The translations under genes and the position numbers were made by a program. A stretch of 64,000 nt of DNA from Nonomuraea purpurea (lineage in GTDB: Bacteria > Actinomycetota > Actinomycetes > Streptosporangiales > Streptosporangiaceae): the NCBI RefSeq assembly GCF_042650645.1, contig NZ_JBHSBI010000033.1, positions 62,001 through 126,000 on the forward strand, given 5' to 3'. This document shows, in pieces, positions 50,596 to 59,233 of this stretch (position 1 is its first letter; each line of letters starts with the position of its first letter). The notes under the pieces are model-generated. The model saw only the letters and a list, made by a program, of their open reading frames with translations. It was not told the origin of the DNA and made no database searches.

Positions 50596-51384
50596 TTGAA
50601 CGACGAAGCCGCCGGCGCCTGGTTCCTGCCGTCACCGTGGCGGGAGGCGCGGGTCGCGGTCGTCGTGCCGACGTACAACGAGGCAGGCAACCTCGGCGAA
50701 CTGGTGGAGCGGATCTTCGCGCTGGACCTGCCGAACCTGCGGTTGATCATCGCAGACGACGACTCCCCGGACGGCACCGGCGCGCTGGCCGACGATCTGG
50801 CCAAGCGGGCGAACGAGGAGCGTCCCGACCGCATGGTCGTGCTCCACCGCAAGGTCAAGGAGGGCATCGGGCGCGCCCACATCGCCGGGATGCTGGAGGC
50901 GCTCGGGCGCGGCGACGAGTACGTGGTGCAGATGGACGGCGATCTGAGCCACCGTCCCGAGTACATCCCGCACCTGCTCGGCACGATCCTGGCCACCCGG
51001 GCCGGGGTGGTGATCGGCAGCCGTTACGTGGTCGGCGGCTCGTTGTCGACGCAGTGGGGCCGGCATCGGCGGCTGCTGAGCCGTTTCGCGGGCCTGTACG
51101 TCAACACGATCCTGCACCTGTCCGTGCGCGACCCCACGGGCGGGTTCAAGATCTGGGATCGCGACGCGCTCGAAGGCATAGACCTGCACGCGATCCGCAG
51201 CGACGGCTACAGCTTCCAGGTGGAGATGAACCACCGGTGCAAGCAGCTCGGCCGCTCGATCGTGGAGATGCCCATCCATTTCGAGGAGCGCAACGCCGGC
51301 TCCAGCAAGATCAGTTTCGCCGTGCAGGTCGAGTCGATGATCACCCCGTTCGCGCTGCGGTTCGGGCGGCGCGGCCGGCGTTAG
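50596..51384 (+). CDS. Polyprenol-phosphate mannosyltransferase-like GT2 enzyme
   Basis: A 262-residue glycosyltransferase. The TTG at 50596 is the likely start because AAGGAGA lies seven bases upstream; an ATG at 50555 has no such site. GT-A motifs: VVVPTYNEAGNLGELVERIF, DDDSPDGTG, QMDGDLSHRPEYIP (metal-binding DxD), YSFQVEMNHRCKQLG, FEERNAGSSKIS. It would move mannose (or glucose) from a nucleotide sugar to polyprenyl phosphate, feeding lipid glycans or O-mannosylation. It lacks the membrane domain of Ppm1. Confidence 0.88.
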   Translation: MNDEAAGAWFLPSPWREARVAVVVPTYNEAGNLGELVERIFALDLPNLRLIIADDDSPDGTGALADDLAKRANEERPDRMVVLHRKVKEGIGRAHIAGMLEALGRGDEYVVQMDGDLSHRPEYIPHLLGTILATRAGVVIGSRYVVGGSLSTQWGRHRRLLSRFAGLYVNTILHLSVRDPTGGFKIWDRDALEGIDLHAIRSDGYSFQVEMNHRCKQLGRSIVEMPIHFEERNAGSSKISFAVQVESMITPFALRFGRRGRR

Positions 51385-51830
51385 CCGGCGGGGTGGGCCA
51401 GGATCAGCACCAGCGCGTCGAGCAGCCGCTGCCAGTCGGACTCGCCGAGGTCGCGCCCTAGCGCGCCGGCGACGGCGGCCAGGGCTGCCACCAGGTTCGC
51501 GCGCACGACCTGCTCCTGTTGTTTCGTCATGGCGGCCAGTGCGGCGCATTCCCGCCGGAACCTGCGGCCCTTGGCGAACTCCAGCAGCGACGGCGGCGGC
51601 GCCGGGGCCTCCCGGCCGGTGGTGTCCGGGTCGGCGAGGGTGATGGTCAGCCGGGTTCCGAGCGCGGCGGCGAGCCGGTCGAGCGCGGCGACGGTGGGGT
51701 TGCCGCGGCCGTTCTCCAGGTTGGCCACATAGGGCACCGACAGCCCGGCGTCGGTGGCGACCGAGGCGACGGTGCGGCCGAGCGTGGCCCGCCGGGCCCG
51801 CAGGCGCTGCCCGAGTTCGACGTGATCCAT
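51381..51830 (-). CDS. XRE-family regulator
   Basis: A 149-residue protein: MDHVELGQRLRARRATLGRT, SVATDAGLSVPYVANLENGR (helix-turn-helix), then an alpha-helical tail. The stop overlaps the 3' end of the convergent glycosyltransferase gene by four bases. It is divergent from an MFS pump, with a 13-bp palindrome between them, so it likely represses the pump. Confidence 0.87.
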   Translation of the reverse strand: MDHVELGQRLRARRATLGRTVASVATDAGLSVPYVANLENGRGNPTVAALDRLAAALGTRLTITLADPDTTGREAPAPPPSLLEFAKGRRFRRECAALAAMTKQQEQVVRANLVAALAAVAGALGRDLGESDWQRLLDALVLILAHPAG

Positions 51831-51843
51831 GGGTCTATCTTGA

Positions 51844-51856
51844 CAGAATAATTCTG
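51844..51856. promoter_or_regulatory. Operator palindrome CAGAATAATTCTG between XRE and MFS genes
   Basis: A 13-bp odd palindrome lies in the 70-base divergent region; a related half-site, GAGAATAGTTC, follows at about 51875. It overlaps the probable promoters of both genes. Confidence 0.6.
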
Positions 51857-51900
51857 CGCATGATCCTCTCTTGTGAGAATAGTTCGAGGGGTGACATGTC

Positions 51901-53100
51901 GTGATAGAAGCATTGCGGGTGCGCGACTTCCGGCTGCTGTGGACGGCCCGGGCGGTCGCCACCTTCGGCACGGGCCTGCTGATCGTCGCCGTGCCCGCCC
52001 ACGTCTACGCCGTGACCGGCTCGGTGCTGGCCACGGGCGTGACGCTGGCGTTCGAGTATCTGCCCGCCCTGGTGCTGGGGCCGTTCGCCGGGGTCGTCGC
52101 CGACCGGTGGGACCGCCGCCGGCTGATGGTCGCGACCGACCTCCTCCACGTCCTGGCGGTCTGCGTGGCGCTGGCGGCCCGCACGCCCGAGACGATCTGG
52201 CTGATCTACCTGGCGGTGCTCGGCCAGGGCAGCGCCGCGGTGTTGTTCAGGCCCGCGGCGCAGGCCCACACGCGGGCCGCCGTCGGCGACGGACCGGCGC
52301 TGACCAGCGCGAACACGCTCAACGCGGTCACCACCGGCGTGGTCGCGCTGGCCGCACCGCCGGCGGGCGGGCTGGTGTTCGCGCTGCTGGGCATCGAGGC
52401 GGTCGTGGGCGCCGCCGTGGGGGCGAGCCTGGTGTCGGCGGCGTGCATCGCGCGCATGTCGGTCCGCGTCCGCGAACGGGGTCTGCCGCAGCGGGTGCTC
52501 GCCGACCTGCGTGACGGGCTGGGGCACCTGCGGCGTACGGCGGTCGCGCGCGGCCTGCTGGTCGCCAACGGCGTCTACCTGCTGGCCAACTCGGCTCTGA
52601 CCGCCCTGCTCGTGCCCTTCGGCGTGACCCGGCTCGGCGGGAGCCTCCAGGTCGGCTACCTGCTGTCCGCGCTGGGCCTGGGGTATCTCATCGGGGCTCC
52701 CATCAGCAGGTGGGTGGCCGGCCGGTTCGGCGTCAGGACGGCCGTGGCCGCAGGGCAGGTGCTGGTCGCGGCGGCCTTCGCGCTCATGTTCAACGCCGGT
52801 TCGCTGCCGGTCGCGCTGGTGGCGGCGGTGCTGCTGGGGGTGCCGGGGGTGAGCGTGCTGGTGGCCGTGCAGACGTGGCTGCAGCGCAACACGCCCGAGG
52901 AGCTGCTGGGGCGGGTGAGCGCGGCCTTCCTGACGGTCGAGGCCGCGGTGACGCTGGCCGGTGCGCTGGCCGGCCCGGCGCTGAGCGAGTTCTCCGGCCT
53001 GCCGGTGGCCCTCAACACCGCGTGCGCGGTGACGCTGCTGTCGGCGCTGATCACGTTCTGGCTGGTCCCCCGACGCGCGGCGGCCGTCGAGCTCACCTGA
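51901..53100 (+). CDS. MFS efflux transporter
   Basis: A 399-residue transporter with 12 predicted helices and the loop 2-3 motif VVADRWDRRRLM. GTG 51901 is preceded by GAGGGGTGA. Same broad branch as the other MFS pump of the window but not a close copy. Controlled, by context, by the divergent XRE protein. Confidence 0.88.
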   Translation: MIEALRVRDFRLLWTARAVATFGTGLLIVAVPAHVYAVTGSVLATGVTLAFEYLPALVLGPFAGVVADRWDRRRLMVATDLLHVLAVCVALAARTPETIWLIYLAVLGQGSAAVLFRPAAQAHTRAAVGDGPALTSANTLNAVTTGVVALAAPPAGGLVFALLGIEAVVGAAVGASLVSAACIARMSVRVRERGLPQRVLADLRDGLGHLRRTAVARGLLVANGVYLLANSALTALLVPFGVTRLGGSLQVGYLLSALGLGYLIGAPISRWVAGRFGVRTAVAAGQVLVAAAFALMFNAGSLPVALVAAVLLGVPGVSVLVAVQTWLQRNTPEELLGRVSAAFLTVEAAVTLAGALAGPALSEFSGLPVALNTACAVTLLSALITFWLVPRRAAAVELT

Positions 53101-53161
53101 CCCCCACGGCGGCGGCCAGGCGCGCTACGGTGTGGGCACACGGCGAACAGGAGGGGGCTCG

Positions 53162-53506
53162 GTGCGCACCACGTTGCCTGCCGCGCTGCTCCTCCTGCTG
53201 TCCTGGTTCCTGCCCGCCACCGCCCCCGCCCAGGCGGCGGCCCAGGTCACGGCCGCGCCCGCGGCCCTGTTGCACCTTCAGGAGCATCCGGGGCTGCGTC
53301 AGGAGCCGCTACGTCACACCGCGGCGCAGGCCAGGCACGGCCTGGCGGCCCTGGCCGGCTCCGCGGGCCCGGCCGTGCTGCCGTCCGGGGTGCCGCTCGC
53401 GCGGCCCGGCTGGTCCGTGGTCGTCACGAACCGGCCGCACGGCGTTCCCGGCGACCGCCGTCCGGTGGCCGCGCCGGCGCGGGCGCCTCCCTCCACAGGG
53501 TACTGA
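53162..53506 (+). CDS. Small secreted protein of unknown function
   Basis: A 114-residue protein from GTG 53162 with GGAGGGG upstream. A clear signal peptide (RTTLPAALLLLLSWFLPATA, cleaved near AQA) is followed by a short Ala/Pro-rich mature part (VTAAPAALLHLQEHPGLRQE; APPSTGY end). It lies 38 bases upstream of the SecDF gene on the same strand. Family not recognised. Confidence 0.6.
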   Translation: MRTTLPAALLLLLSWFLPATAPAQAAAQVTAAPAALLHLQEHPGLRQEPLRHTAAQARHGLAALAGSAGPAVLPSGVPLARPGWSVVVTNRPHGVPGDRRPVAAPARAPPSTGY

Positions 53507-53544
53507 AGGTCCCTTTTCGCACTTCTGAGCCTGTGGAGGCTTTC

Positions 53545-55689
53545 ATGTTCCGTGCGCCTTTTTGGCGTGCGGTGACGGCGCTCGCCGTCACCGCCATCTC
53601 GTTGACTCTGGCCCTGGTCTCCGCGCCGCGGCTGGGCCTGGATCTGCGCGGCGGCACCCAACTCGTCTTCGAGACCAGGGACTCGCCGACCGTCAAGGCC
53701 GACGCGGCGGCCACCGACCGGGCGCTCGACGTGCTGCGTCAGCGGGCGGACGCGCTCGGGGTGGTCGATCCCACCCTGGTCCGCTCCGGTGAGAGGCGCA
53801 TCATCGTCGAGTTGCCCGGCGTGCTCGATCCCCGGCAGGCCGCCGAGGTCATCGGGCGGACCGCGCAACTGGCCTTCCACCCTGTGCTCGGCGACCGCGG
53901 CGAGGCGCGCGACGAGAACGGCGGGCCGCTGGAGCTGGGTCCCGCGGCCATGACCGGCGACGGCGTGCGCGACGCCGTCGAGCAGAGCGATCCGCAGCGC
54001 GGGCCCGGCTGGTGGGTGCGCATGGACTTCCGCGACGCGGCCGCCTGGCAGCGGCTGACCGGCGCGGCGGCGTGCGAGCCGCCCGGCGATCCCAAGCGGC
54101 GCATCGCGATCGCGCTGGACGGGGAGGTCATCTCCTCGCCGCCGCTCGACGGCTCCATCGCCTGCCGGGCCGGGATTCCTGGCGGCAGCGCCGACATCAC
54201 CGGCTCGTTCAGCCACGAGGAGGCCCGCAACCTGGCGGTGCTCATCAAGGGCGGCGCGCTGCCGGTGCCGCTCACCATGGTCGAGCAGCGCACGGTCGGG
54301 CCGACGCTCGGCGAGGCGGCCATCGAGGCCAGCGCCAAGGCGGCGGTCGTCGGCCTGATGCTGACGGCGGCGTTCATCGTGGCCGTCTACCGTCTGTCCG
54401 GCCTGCTGGCGACGATCGCGCTGGCCTGCTACGGCGTGATCTCGTATGCGGCGCTGGTGGCGATGGGCGCGACGTTCACGCTGCCGGGGCTGGCCGGGTT
54501 CGTGCTGGCGATCGGCATGGCCATCGACGCCAACGTGCTGGTCTTCGAGCGCGCCAGGGAGGAGTACGTCCGGGGCCGGGGCCTGCGCATGGCCCTGGAT
54601 CGGGGGTTCAAGAACGCCTGGTCGGCCATCGCCGACTCCAACATCACCACGCTGATCGCGGCCGGGCTGCTGTTCTGGCTGGCCTCGGGCCCGGTCAAGG
54701 GGTTCGGGGTGACGCTGGCGGTGGGCGTGCTGGCCTCGCTGGTGTCGGCCATGCTGATCACCCGCGTGCTCGCCCAGGGCGTCATCGGCCGGATCGGGCC
54801 GCGCGTGTCCGGCCTCGGCACCCCCGGGGCGGTCAGAACGTGGCTGACCCGCCGCGACCCGCAGCTCATGCGGGCCGGACGGGTGTGGCTGGGCGTCGCG
54901 GCGGCCCTGGTCGCGGTGTCGGTGGCCGGGCTGCTGGCGCGCGGGCTGAACTTCGGCGTGGAGTTCACCGGTGGGCGGCTGGTCGAGTTCGCCACGGCCA
55001 GGCCGATCTCCTCCGACGTCGCCGGCCAGGCGGTCTCCGGCGCCGGATACCCGTCGGCGGTGGTGCAGGCCTCGGGAGACGGCGTGTCGGTCCGCGCGGG
55101 CGGGCTCGACGGCGACGACGTCGCCAGGATCGAGCAGGCGCTGGAGCGGCAGGCGGGCGAGGTGACCAAGCAGCGCGAGGAGTTCGTCGGCCCCAGCCTG
55201 GGCGAGGAGCTGCGCCGCAACGCCCTCATCGCGCTCGGCGTGGCCATGGCGATGCAGTTGCTCTACCTGGCGGCCCGGTTCAGGTGGACGTTCGGGGCGG
55301 CGGCGGTGCTGGCGCTGCTGGTGGACGCGCTCGTGGTGCTGGGGTTGTTCGCGTGGCTGGGCAAGCCCGTGGACGGGATCTTCCTGGCCGCGATGCTCAC
55401 CATCGTGGGCTACTCGGTCAACGACAAGGTCGTGGTCTTCGACCGGGTACGCGAACTGCTGTCCGCCGGGCAGCCGCTGGCCGCCTCGGTGAACGGGGCC
55501 ATCCTGCAGACGCTGCCGCGCACGGTGAACACCGGGCTGGGGGCGCTGTTCATCCTGCTGGCCCTGATGGCGTTCGGCGGTGATTCCTTGCGGGACTTCG
55601 CCATGGCGCTGGTGACCGGGATCGTGGTGGGGACGCTGTCGTCGGCGTTCGTAGCCGGTCCCGCCGCCATCGTCCTCGACCGCAAGTAG
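53545..55689 (+). CDS. SecD-SecF fusion (protein translocase accessory subunit)
   Basis: A 714-residue fusion with 12 predicted helices in two six-helix RND-type halves. SecD half: GLDLRGGTQLVFETRD, the P1 domain, IGMAIDANVLVFERAREE. SecF half: GLNFGVEFTGGRLVEF, then SVNDKVVVFDRVRELL. ATG 53545 follows GGAGG by five bases. Actinobacteria usually have separate secD and secF near ruvABC; none of those genes is nearby, so this is probably a second, specialised copy. It may aid export of the small secreted protein upstream or act on lipids. Confidence 0.88.
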   Translation: MFRAPFWRAVTALAVTAISLTLALVSAPRLGLDLRGGTQLVFETRDSPTVKADAAATDRALDVLRQRADALGVVDPTLVRSGERRIIVELPGVLDPRQAAEVIGRTAQLAFHPVLGDRGEARDENGGPLELGPAAMTGDGVRDAVEQSDPQRGPGWWVRMDFRDAAAWQRLTGAAACEPPGDPKRRIAIALDGEVISSPPLDGSIACRAGIPGGSADITGSFSHEEARNLAVLIKGGALPVPLTMVEQRTVGPTLGEAAIEASAKAAVVGLMLTAAFIVAVYRLSGLLATIALACYGVISYAALVAMGATFTLPGLAGFVLAIGMAIDANVLVFERAREEYVRGRGLRMALDRGFKNAWSAIADSNITTLIAAGLLFWLASGPVKGFGVTLAVGVLASLVSAMLITRVLAQGVIGRIGPRVSGLGTPGAVRTWLTRRDPQLMRAGRVWLGVAAALVAVSVAGLLARGLNFGVEFTGGRLVEFATARPISSDVAGQAVSGAGYPSAVVQASGDGVSVRAGGLDGDDVARIEQALERQAGEVTKQREEFVGPSLGEELRRNALIALGVAMAMQLLYLAARFRWTFGAAAVLALLVDALVVLGLFAWLGKPVDGIFLAAMLTIVGYSVNDKVVVFDRVRELLSAGQPLAASVNGAILQTLPRTVNTGLGALFILLALMAFGGDSLRDFAMALVTGIVVGTLSSAFVAGPAAIVLDRK

Positions 55690-55694
55690 CGCGG

Positions 55695-55723
55695 GCCGGG
55701 CGCCGCGTCCGGCGGCGCCCGGC
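55695..55723. terminator. Bidirectional hairpin terminator
   Basis: A perfect 10-bp stem, GCCGGGCGCC / GGCGCCCGGC with a 9-base loop, lies between the convergent SecDF and YnfA genes. Confidence 0.75.
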
Positions 55724-55727
55724 TCGC

Positions 55728-56060
55728 TCAATCGCGCGGGGCGTACATGATGACGGCGACGCCGGCCAGGCAGATCAGCGCGCCGATGACGTCCCACCGG
55801 TCGGGACGGAACCCGTCGGCGACCATGCCCCAGGCCAGCGAGCCGGCCACGAAGACACCGCCGTAGGCGGCCAGGATGCGGCCGAAGTTGGGGTCGGGCT
55901 GGAAGGTGGCGACGAAGCCGTAGGCGCCGAGCGCGAGGATGCCGGCGCCGATCCACAGCGCGCCGCGGTGTTCGCGCCAGCCCTGCCAGATGAGCCAGGC
56001 GCCGCCGATCTCGGCGACGGCGGCAAGAACGAACAGGGCAATGGATCGCAGCACGGACAT
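55728..56060 (-). CDS. YnfA/UPF0060 family membrane protein
   Basis: A 110-residue protein with four helices, an excellent match to the YnfA family (AEIGGAWLIWQGWREHRGAL; GRILAAYGGVFVAGSLAWGM; RPDRWDVIGALICLAGVAVI). YnfA is an SMR-superfamily membrane protein linked to cation/biocide efflux. It lies 10 bases after the end of the ACCPF protein gene on the same strand. Confidence 0.92.
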   Translation of the reverse strand: MSVLRSIALFVLAAVAEIGGAWLIWQGWREHRGALWIGAGILALGAYGFVATFQPDPNFGRILAAYGGVFVAGSLAWGMVADGFRPDRWDVIGALICLAGVAVIMYAPRD

Positions 56061-56070
56061 GCAGGTCAGC

Positions 56071-56538
56071 TTAGGGGGACGGCGGCGCGCCTTCGACGTG
56101 GGTTCCGGTTCCGACTCCAGCGTCGGCGTCGGCGTCGGCTTCGGTTTCGGTGAAGACCAGGCCGCTCTCGCTCAGGCGGCCCTGGAGCTCGGCGGGGGTC
56201 GTGGCGGTGGTCTCGGGGAGCAGGAAGAACTCCTCCAGCACGGCGCGGGCGCTCTCGTCGTCGCCGACCGCGCACTCCCACAGCACCTGACCGTCCCGGG
56301 CGGTGACGTCGAAGGCGTAGAACGGGCAGCAGGCCTGCTCGCGGGCGGCCAGGTCGCGTACGTGCTCCTCCAGCCCCGGCTCGGCGCGCAGCCGGAAGCG
56401 GATGCCCCGGCTCGTGCGCTCGCGGGCGATGAGGAAGCGGGCGAACAGCGTCTGGAACTCCCGCAGGCGCTCGTGCGCGGTGTCTGGGGCGCCGGTCATG
56501 TCGCAGACGACGGGGGTGGAGGCGGACGGCATCCGCAT
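56071..56538 (-). CDS. Uncharacterised ACCPF-motif protein under a MerR-type promoter
   Basis: A 155-residue cytosolic protein from ATG 56538 (GAAGGAG upstream). A helical core contains LAAREQACCPFYAFDVTARD, with vicinal cysteines, and ends in an acidic Asp/Glu/Thr-rich tail. Such proteins are known as small partners in mercury- or metal-related MerR loci; here no MerR gene adjoins, but the promoter has MerR architecture. The vicinal Cys pair could bind a soft metal. Probably co-transcribed with ynfA. Confidence 0.7.
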   Translation of the reverse strand: MRMPSASTPVVCDMTGAPDTAHERLREFQTLFARFLIARERTSRGIRFRLRAEPGLEEHVRDLAAREQACCPFYAFDVTARDGQVLWECAVGDDESARAVLEEFFLLPETTATTPAELQGRLSESGLVFTETEADADADAGVGTGTHVEGAPPSP

Positions 56539-56575
56539 GGTTGAGGCTCCTTCCGGGACGCGGGTGAGGCTCCCG

Positions 56576-56607
56576 ACCCTAAAGTCTGGACCTTGCTCCA
56601 GAGTCAA
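56576..56607 (-). promoter_or_regulatory. MerR-type promoter with CTGGA-N6-TCCAG operator
   Basis: Minus strand TTGACT (56607-56602), a 20-base spacer with CTGGA...TCCAG dyad (56586-56601), TAGGGT (56581-56576). Strong -35 and -10 with a long spacer indicate activation by a MerR protein encoded elsewhere. Confidence 0.7.
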
Positions 56608-56711
56608 GCCTCGCGGCCAAAAGTCGTTACATTGACCGAAATACGGGTGGTGTCCCTTGCGCGGCCGCTCGTTCGTCATGCTGGTGAGAGCCCACTGCCC
56701 TGGAGGTCGCG

Positions 56712-57050
56712 ATGCAGTACGCCCTGCTGATCTACGCCGAGCCCGGCTACATGGAGACGTCGTCGGATGAGGAGCGTGCGGCGGCCTACGCCGAGTATTT
56801 CGCGATGGCCGACGACGACCGCTACGTCAGTGCCGCGCAGTTGCAGTCCGCGGAGACGGCGACCTGCGTGCGGTTGTCCGGCGGCCGGACGCTGATGACC
56901 GACGGCCCGTTCGCCGACACCAAAGAGGTGCTGGGCGGCTTCTGCCTGATCGAGGCCGCCGACCTGGACGAAGCGCTCGAATTGGCGGCGCGTGTCCCGG
57001 CCCTGCGGTTCGGCGGCACCGTGGAGGTCAGGCCGGTGGTGCGGCTCTGA
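56712..57050 (+). CDS. DGPF/YciI-family protein
   Basis: A 112-residue protein with the namesake motif TDGPFADTKEVLGGF and the YciI fold. GGAGG precedes the ATG. It ends 2 bases before the ECF sigma gene. DGPF proteins are the conserved partners of ECF42 sigma factors, which fits this pair. Confidence 0.92.
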   Translation: MQYALLIYAEPGYMETSSDEERAAAYAEYFAMADDDRYVSAAQLQSAETATCVRLSGGRTLMTDGPFADTKEVLGGFCLIEAADLDEALELAARVPALRFGGTVEVRPVVRL

Positions 57051-57052
57051 GC

Positions 57053-58210
57053 GTGCTGGAGGAGGTGTTCCGCGACCAGTGGGGCCGGGTGCTGGCCTCG
57101 CTGGTCGGGTTCCTCGGTGACTTCGACCGGGCCGAGGAGGCGGCGCAGGAGGCGTTCGCCATCGCGGCGGAGCGCTGGCCGGCTTCAGGCGTGCCGGACA
57201 CTCCGGGCGCCTGGCTGGTGACGACGGCCCGGAACCGGGCGATCGACCGGATCCGCCGGGAGCGGACCCTGGCCCAGAAGATCCATCTGCTGCCGGCGCC
57301 GGAGGCCATCGTGGACGAGTTCGACGACACGCTGATCAAGGACGAGCGGCTTGAGCTGATCTTCACCTGCTGTCATCCGGCGCTGCCGCTGGAGGGGCAG
57401 GTGGCGCTCACGCTTCGTGCGCTCGGCGGCCTCCAGACCGGGGAGATCGCCCGAGCGTTCGTGGTCTCGGAGGAGACCATGAAGCGGCGCCTGACCCGCG
57501 CGAAGGCCAAGATCAAGGCGACCGGGATCCCGTTCGCGGTCCCGGGCGCGCACCTGCTGCCCGAACGGCTCGACGCGGTGCTGGCGGTCATCTACCTGAT
57601 CTACAACGAGGGTTACAGCGGCCGGGTCGATCTCGGTGCCGAGGCCATCCGGCTGGGGCAGGTGCTGGCCGGGCTGATGCCGCGGGAGCCGGAGGCGCAC
57701 GGGCTGCTGGCGCTGATGATGATCCATCACGCGCGGCGGCGGGCCCGGTTCTGCGATGACGATCTCGTCCTTCTCGACGATCAGGATCGGTCGTTGTGGG
57801 ACCTGCGGCAGATCGCGGCGGGGCGGGCGGTGCTGGATCGGGCGATGGCGCTGGGCGGGCGCGGCGCGTACGTCGTGCAGGCCGCCATCGCCTCGCTCCA
57901 GGCGCGTGAGCGGATCGACTGGCCGCAGGTCGCCGAGTTGTACCGGCGGCTGGCCGCTCTGACCGGCTCGGCGGTGGTCGAGCTCAACCGTGCCGTGGCG
58001 GTCGCCCAGGCCGGCGATCCCGCCGCGGCGTTGCGTGCCGTCGATGACCTCGACCTGGACGGATACCTGTATTTCCACTCGACGCGCGGGGAGTTGCTGC
58101 GGCGTCTGGGCCGTGAGGCCGAGGCCCGGACGGCCTACCGGCGCGCCCTTGAGCTGGCCGCCTCGACCCCCGAGCGGCGTTTCCTGACCCGGCGCCTCGA
58201 ACAGCTCTGA
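57053..58210 (+). CDS. ECF42-type RNA polymerase sigma factor with TPR-like C-terminal extension
   Basis: A 385-residue sigma factor from GTG 57053. Region 2 (VLASLVGFLGDFDRAEEAAQ; PGAWLVTTARNRAIDRIRRE) and region 4 (GLQTGEIARAFVVSEETMKR). The ~200-residue C-terminal part is helical (YLIYNEGYSGRVDLGAEAIR; AVVELNRAVAVAQAGDPAAA), as in ECF42, where it is needed for activity and replaces an anti-sigma factor. Coupled to the DGPF gene. Confidence 0.92.
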   Translation: MLEEVFRDQWGRVLASLVGFLGDFDRAEEAAQEAFAIAAERWPASGVPDTPGAWLVTTARNRAIDRIRRERTLAQKIHLLPAPEAIVDEFDDTLIKDERLELIFTCCHPALPLEGQVALTLRALGGLQTGEIARAFVVSEETMKRRLTRAKAKIKATGIPFAVPGAHLLPERLDAVLAVIYLIYNEGYSGRVDLGAEAIRLGQVLAGLMPREPEAHGLLALMMIHHARRRARFCDDDLVLLDDQDRSLWDLRQIAAGRAVLDRAMALGGRGAYVVQAAIASLQARERIDWPQVAELYRRLAALTGSAVVELNRAVAVAQAGDPAAALRAVDDLDLDGYLYFHSTRGELLRRLGREAEARTAYRRALELAASTPERRFLTRRLEQL

Positions 58211-58251
58211 GCCGGCTGTCCCCCCGGCGGCCGCTCGATCGTCGCCTGGAT

Positions 58252-58323
58252 ATGAGCGACAACCCTCCCGGCTTTTTGCCCGAGTGGCGGCGCAATGCCC
58301 CGAACTTCGACGGCTACAGGTGA
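58252..58323 (+). CDS. Possible 23-residue ORF
   Basis: ATG 58252 to TGA 58323 reads MSDNPPGFLPEWRRNAPNFD plus GYR. No ribosome site is visible. It may be a small peptide or the start of a lost gene. It ends 9 bases before the DoxX start. Confidence 0.25.
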   Translation: MSDNPPGFLPEWRRNAPNFDGYR

Positions 58324-58332
58324 GACGCCTCC

Positions 58333-58704
58333 ATGGACGTGTTCCTGTGGGTCGTGCAGGCGATCCTCGCCGCCATGTTCGCCATGTCCGGCCTGGGCAA
58401 ACTCCTGTGGACCAGGGACAAGCTGGCCGGCAAGTATCCGTGGACGCACACGTTCTCTCAGACGGCCGTGCGGTCCATCGGCGTGACGGAACTGCTGGGC
58501 ACGATCGGGCTGATCGTGCCGGCCGCCACCGGGATCGCACCCGTCCTGACGCCGATCGCCGCGACCGGGCTGGCGATCATGATGGGCCTGGCCGGGGCCC
58601 TGCACATCCGCAGGAAAGAGCCGTCCGGGCTGATGGCCACCGCCGTCCTGCTCGCGCTCTGCGCGCTCGTCGCCTGGGGGCGCTTCGGCCCCTACAGCTG
58701 GTGA
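58333..58704 (+). CDS. DoxX-family membrane protein
   Basis: A 123-residue protein with four helices in the DoxX-like pattern (VQAILAAMFAMSGLGKLLW; GVTELLGTIGLIVPAATGIA; GLAIMMGLAGALHIRRKEPS). DoxX relatives are membrane partners in thiosulfate oxidation or redox stress, often of unknown role. It lies 52 bases upstream of the SnoaL-like gene. Confidence 0.88.
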   Translation: MDVFLWVVQAILAAMFAMSGLGKLLWTRDKLAGKYPWTHTFSQTAVRSIGVTELLGTIGLIVPAATGIAPVLTPIAATGLAIMMGLAGALHIRRKEPSGLMATAVLLALCALVAWGRFGPYSW

Positions 58705-58756
58705 GCGCGGGCCGGACCACCACGCCTACGCACATCTCGATATCAGGAGCAGCCAC

Positions 58757-59194
58757 ATGACCATCACCGAGGCCGTGAACAACAAGGCGGCGCTGCGGCG
58801 CTTCCACGACGCCGTCAGCACCGGCGACGCGGAGATCATCTCCAAGACGATCGACGAGGTAGTCCACCCGGATGTGCTGATCCGCACGCCTTTGCCCATC
58901 GCCACGACGGGGACGCAGGCGATGAAGGAGGTGCTGACGGTGCTCCATCGGGCCTTTCCCGACCTCAACGTGCACATCGAGGACGTGATCGCCGAAGGGG
59001 ACAAGGTGGTCACCAGGAACACGGTCACCGGGACCCACCAGGGCGAGTACATGGGCATCGCGCCGACCGGCAGGTCCATCACCTACAAGGAGATCCTGAT
59101 CGCCCGCTTCGCCGACGGGCGGATCGCCGAAACCTGGGCAGTCGTGGACGTTCTTTCGCAGATGCGGCAGCTCGGGGTGTTCCCGGCCCCGTAG
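58757..59194 (+). CDS. SnoaL-like ester cyclase/hydroxylase fold protein
   Basis: A 145-residue NTF2-like protein (ALRRFHDAVSTGDAEIISKT; VLHRAFPDLNVHIEDVIAEG; THQGEYMGIAPTGRSITYKE). SnoaL proteins cyclise or hydroxylate polyketide intermediates, but most homologues are uncharacterised. Follows DoxX, probably in one transcript. Confidence 0.88.
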   Translation: MTITEAVNNKAALRRFHDAVSTGDAEIISKTIDEVVHPDVLIRTPLPIATTGTQAMKEVLTVLHRAFPDLNVHIEDVIAEGDKVVTRNTVTGTHQGEYMGIAPTGRSITYKEILIARFADGRIAETWAVVDVLSQMRQLGVFPAP

Positions 59195-59233
59195 CCCTCC
59201 CCACCGGCACGGCCGGCTGCGTGGCGGCCAGGC

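Noticed and set aside
53314..55956. An 880-codon open frame antisense to secDF
   Set aside because: Low-complexity Arg/His/Gln-rich translation without domains; the SecDF frame is certain.
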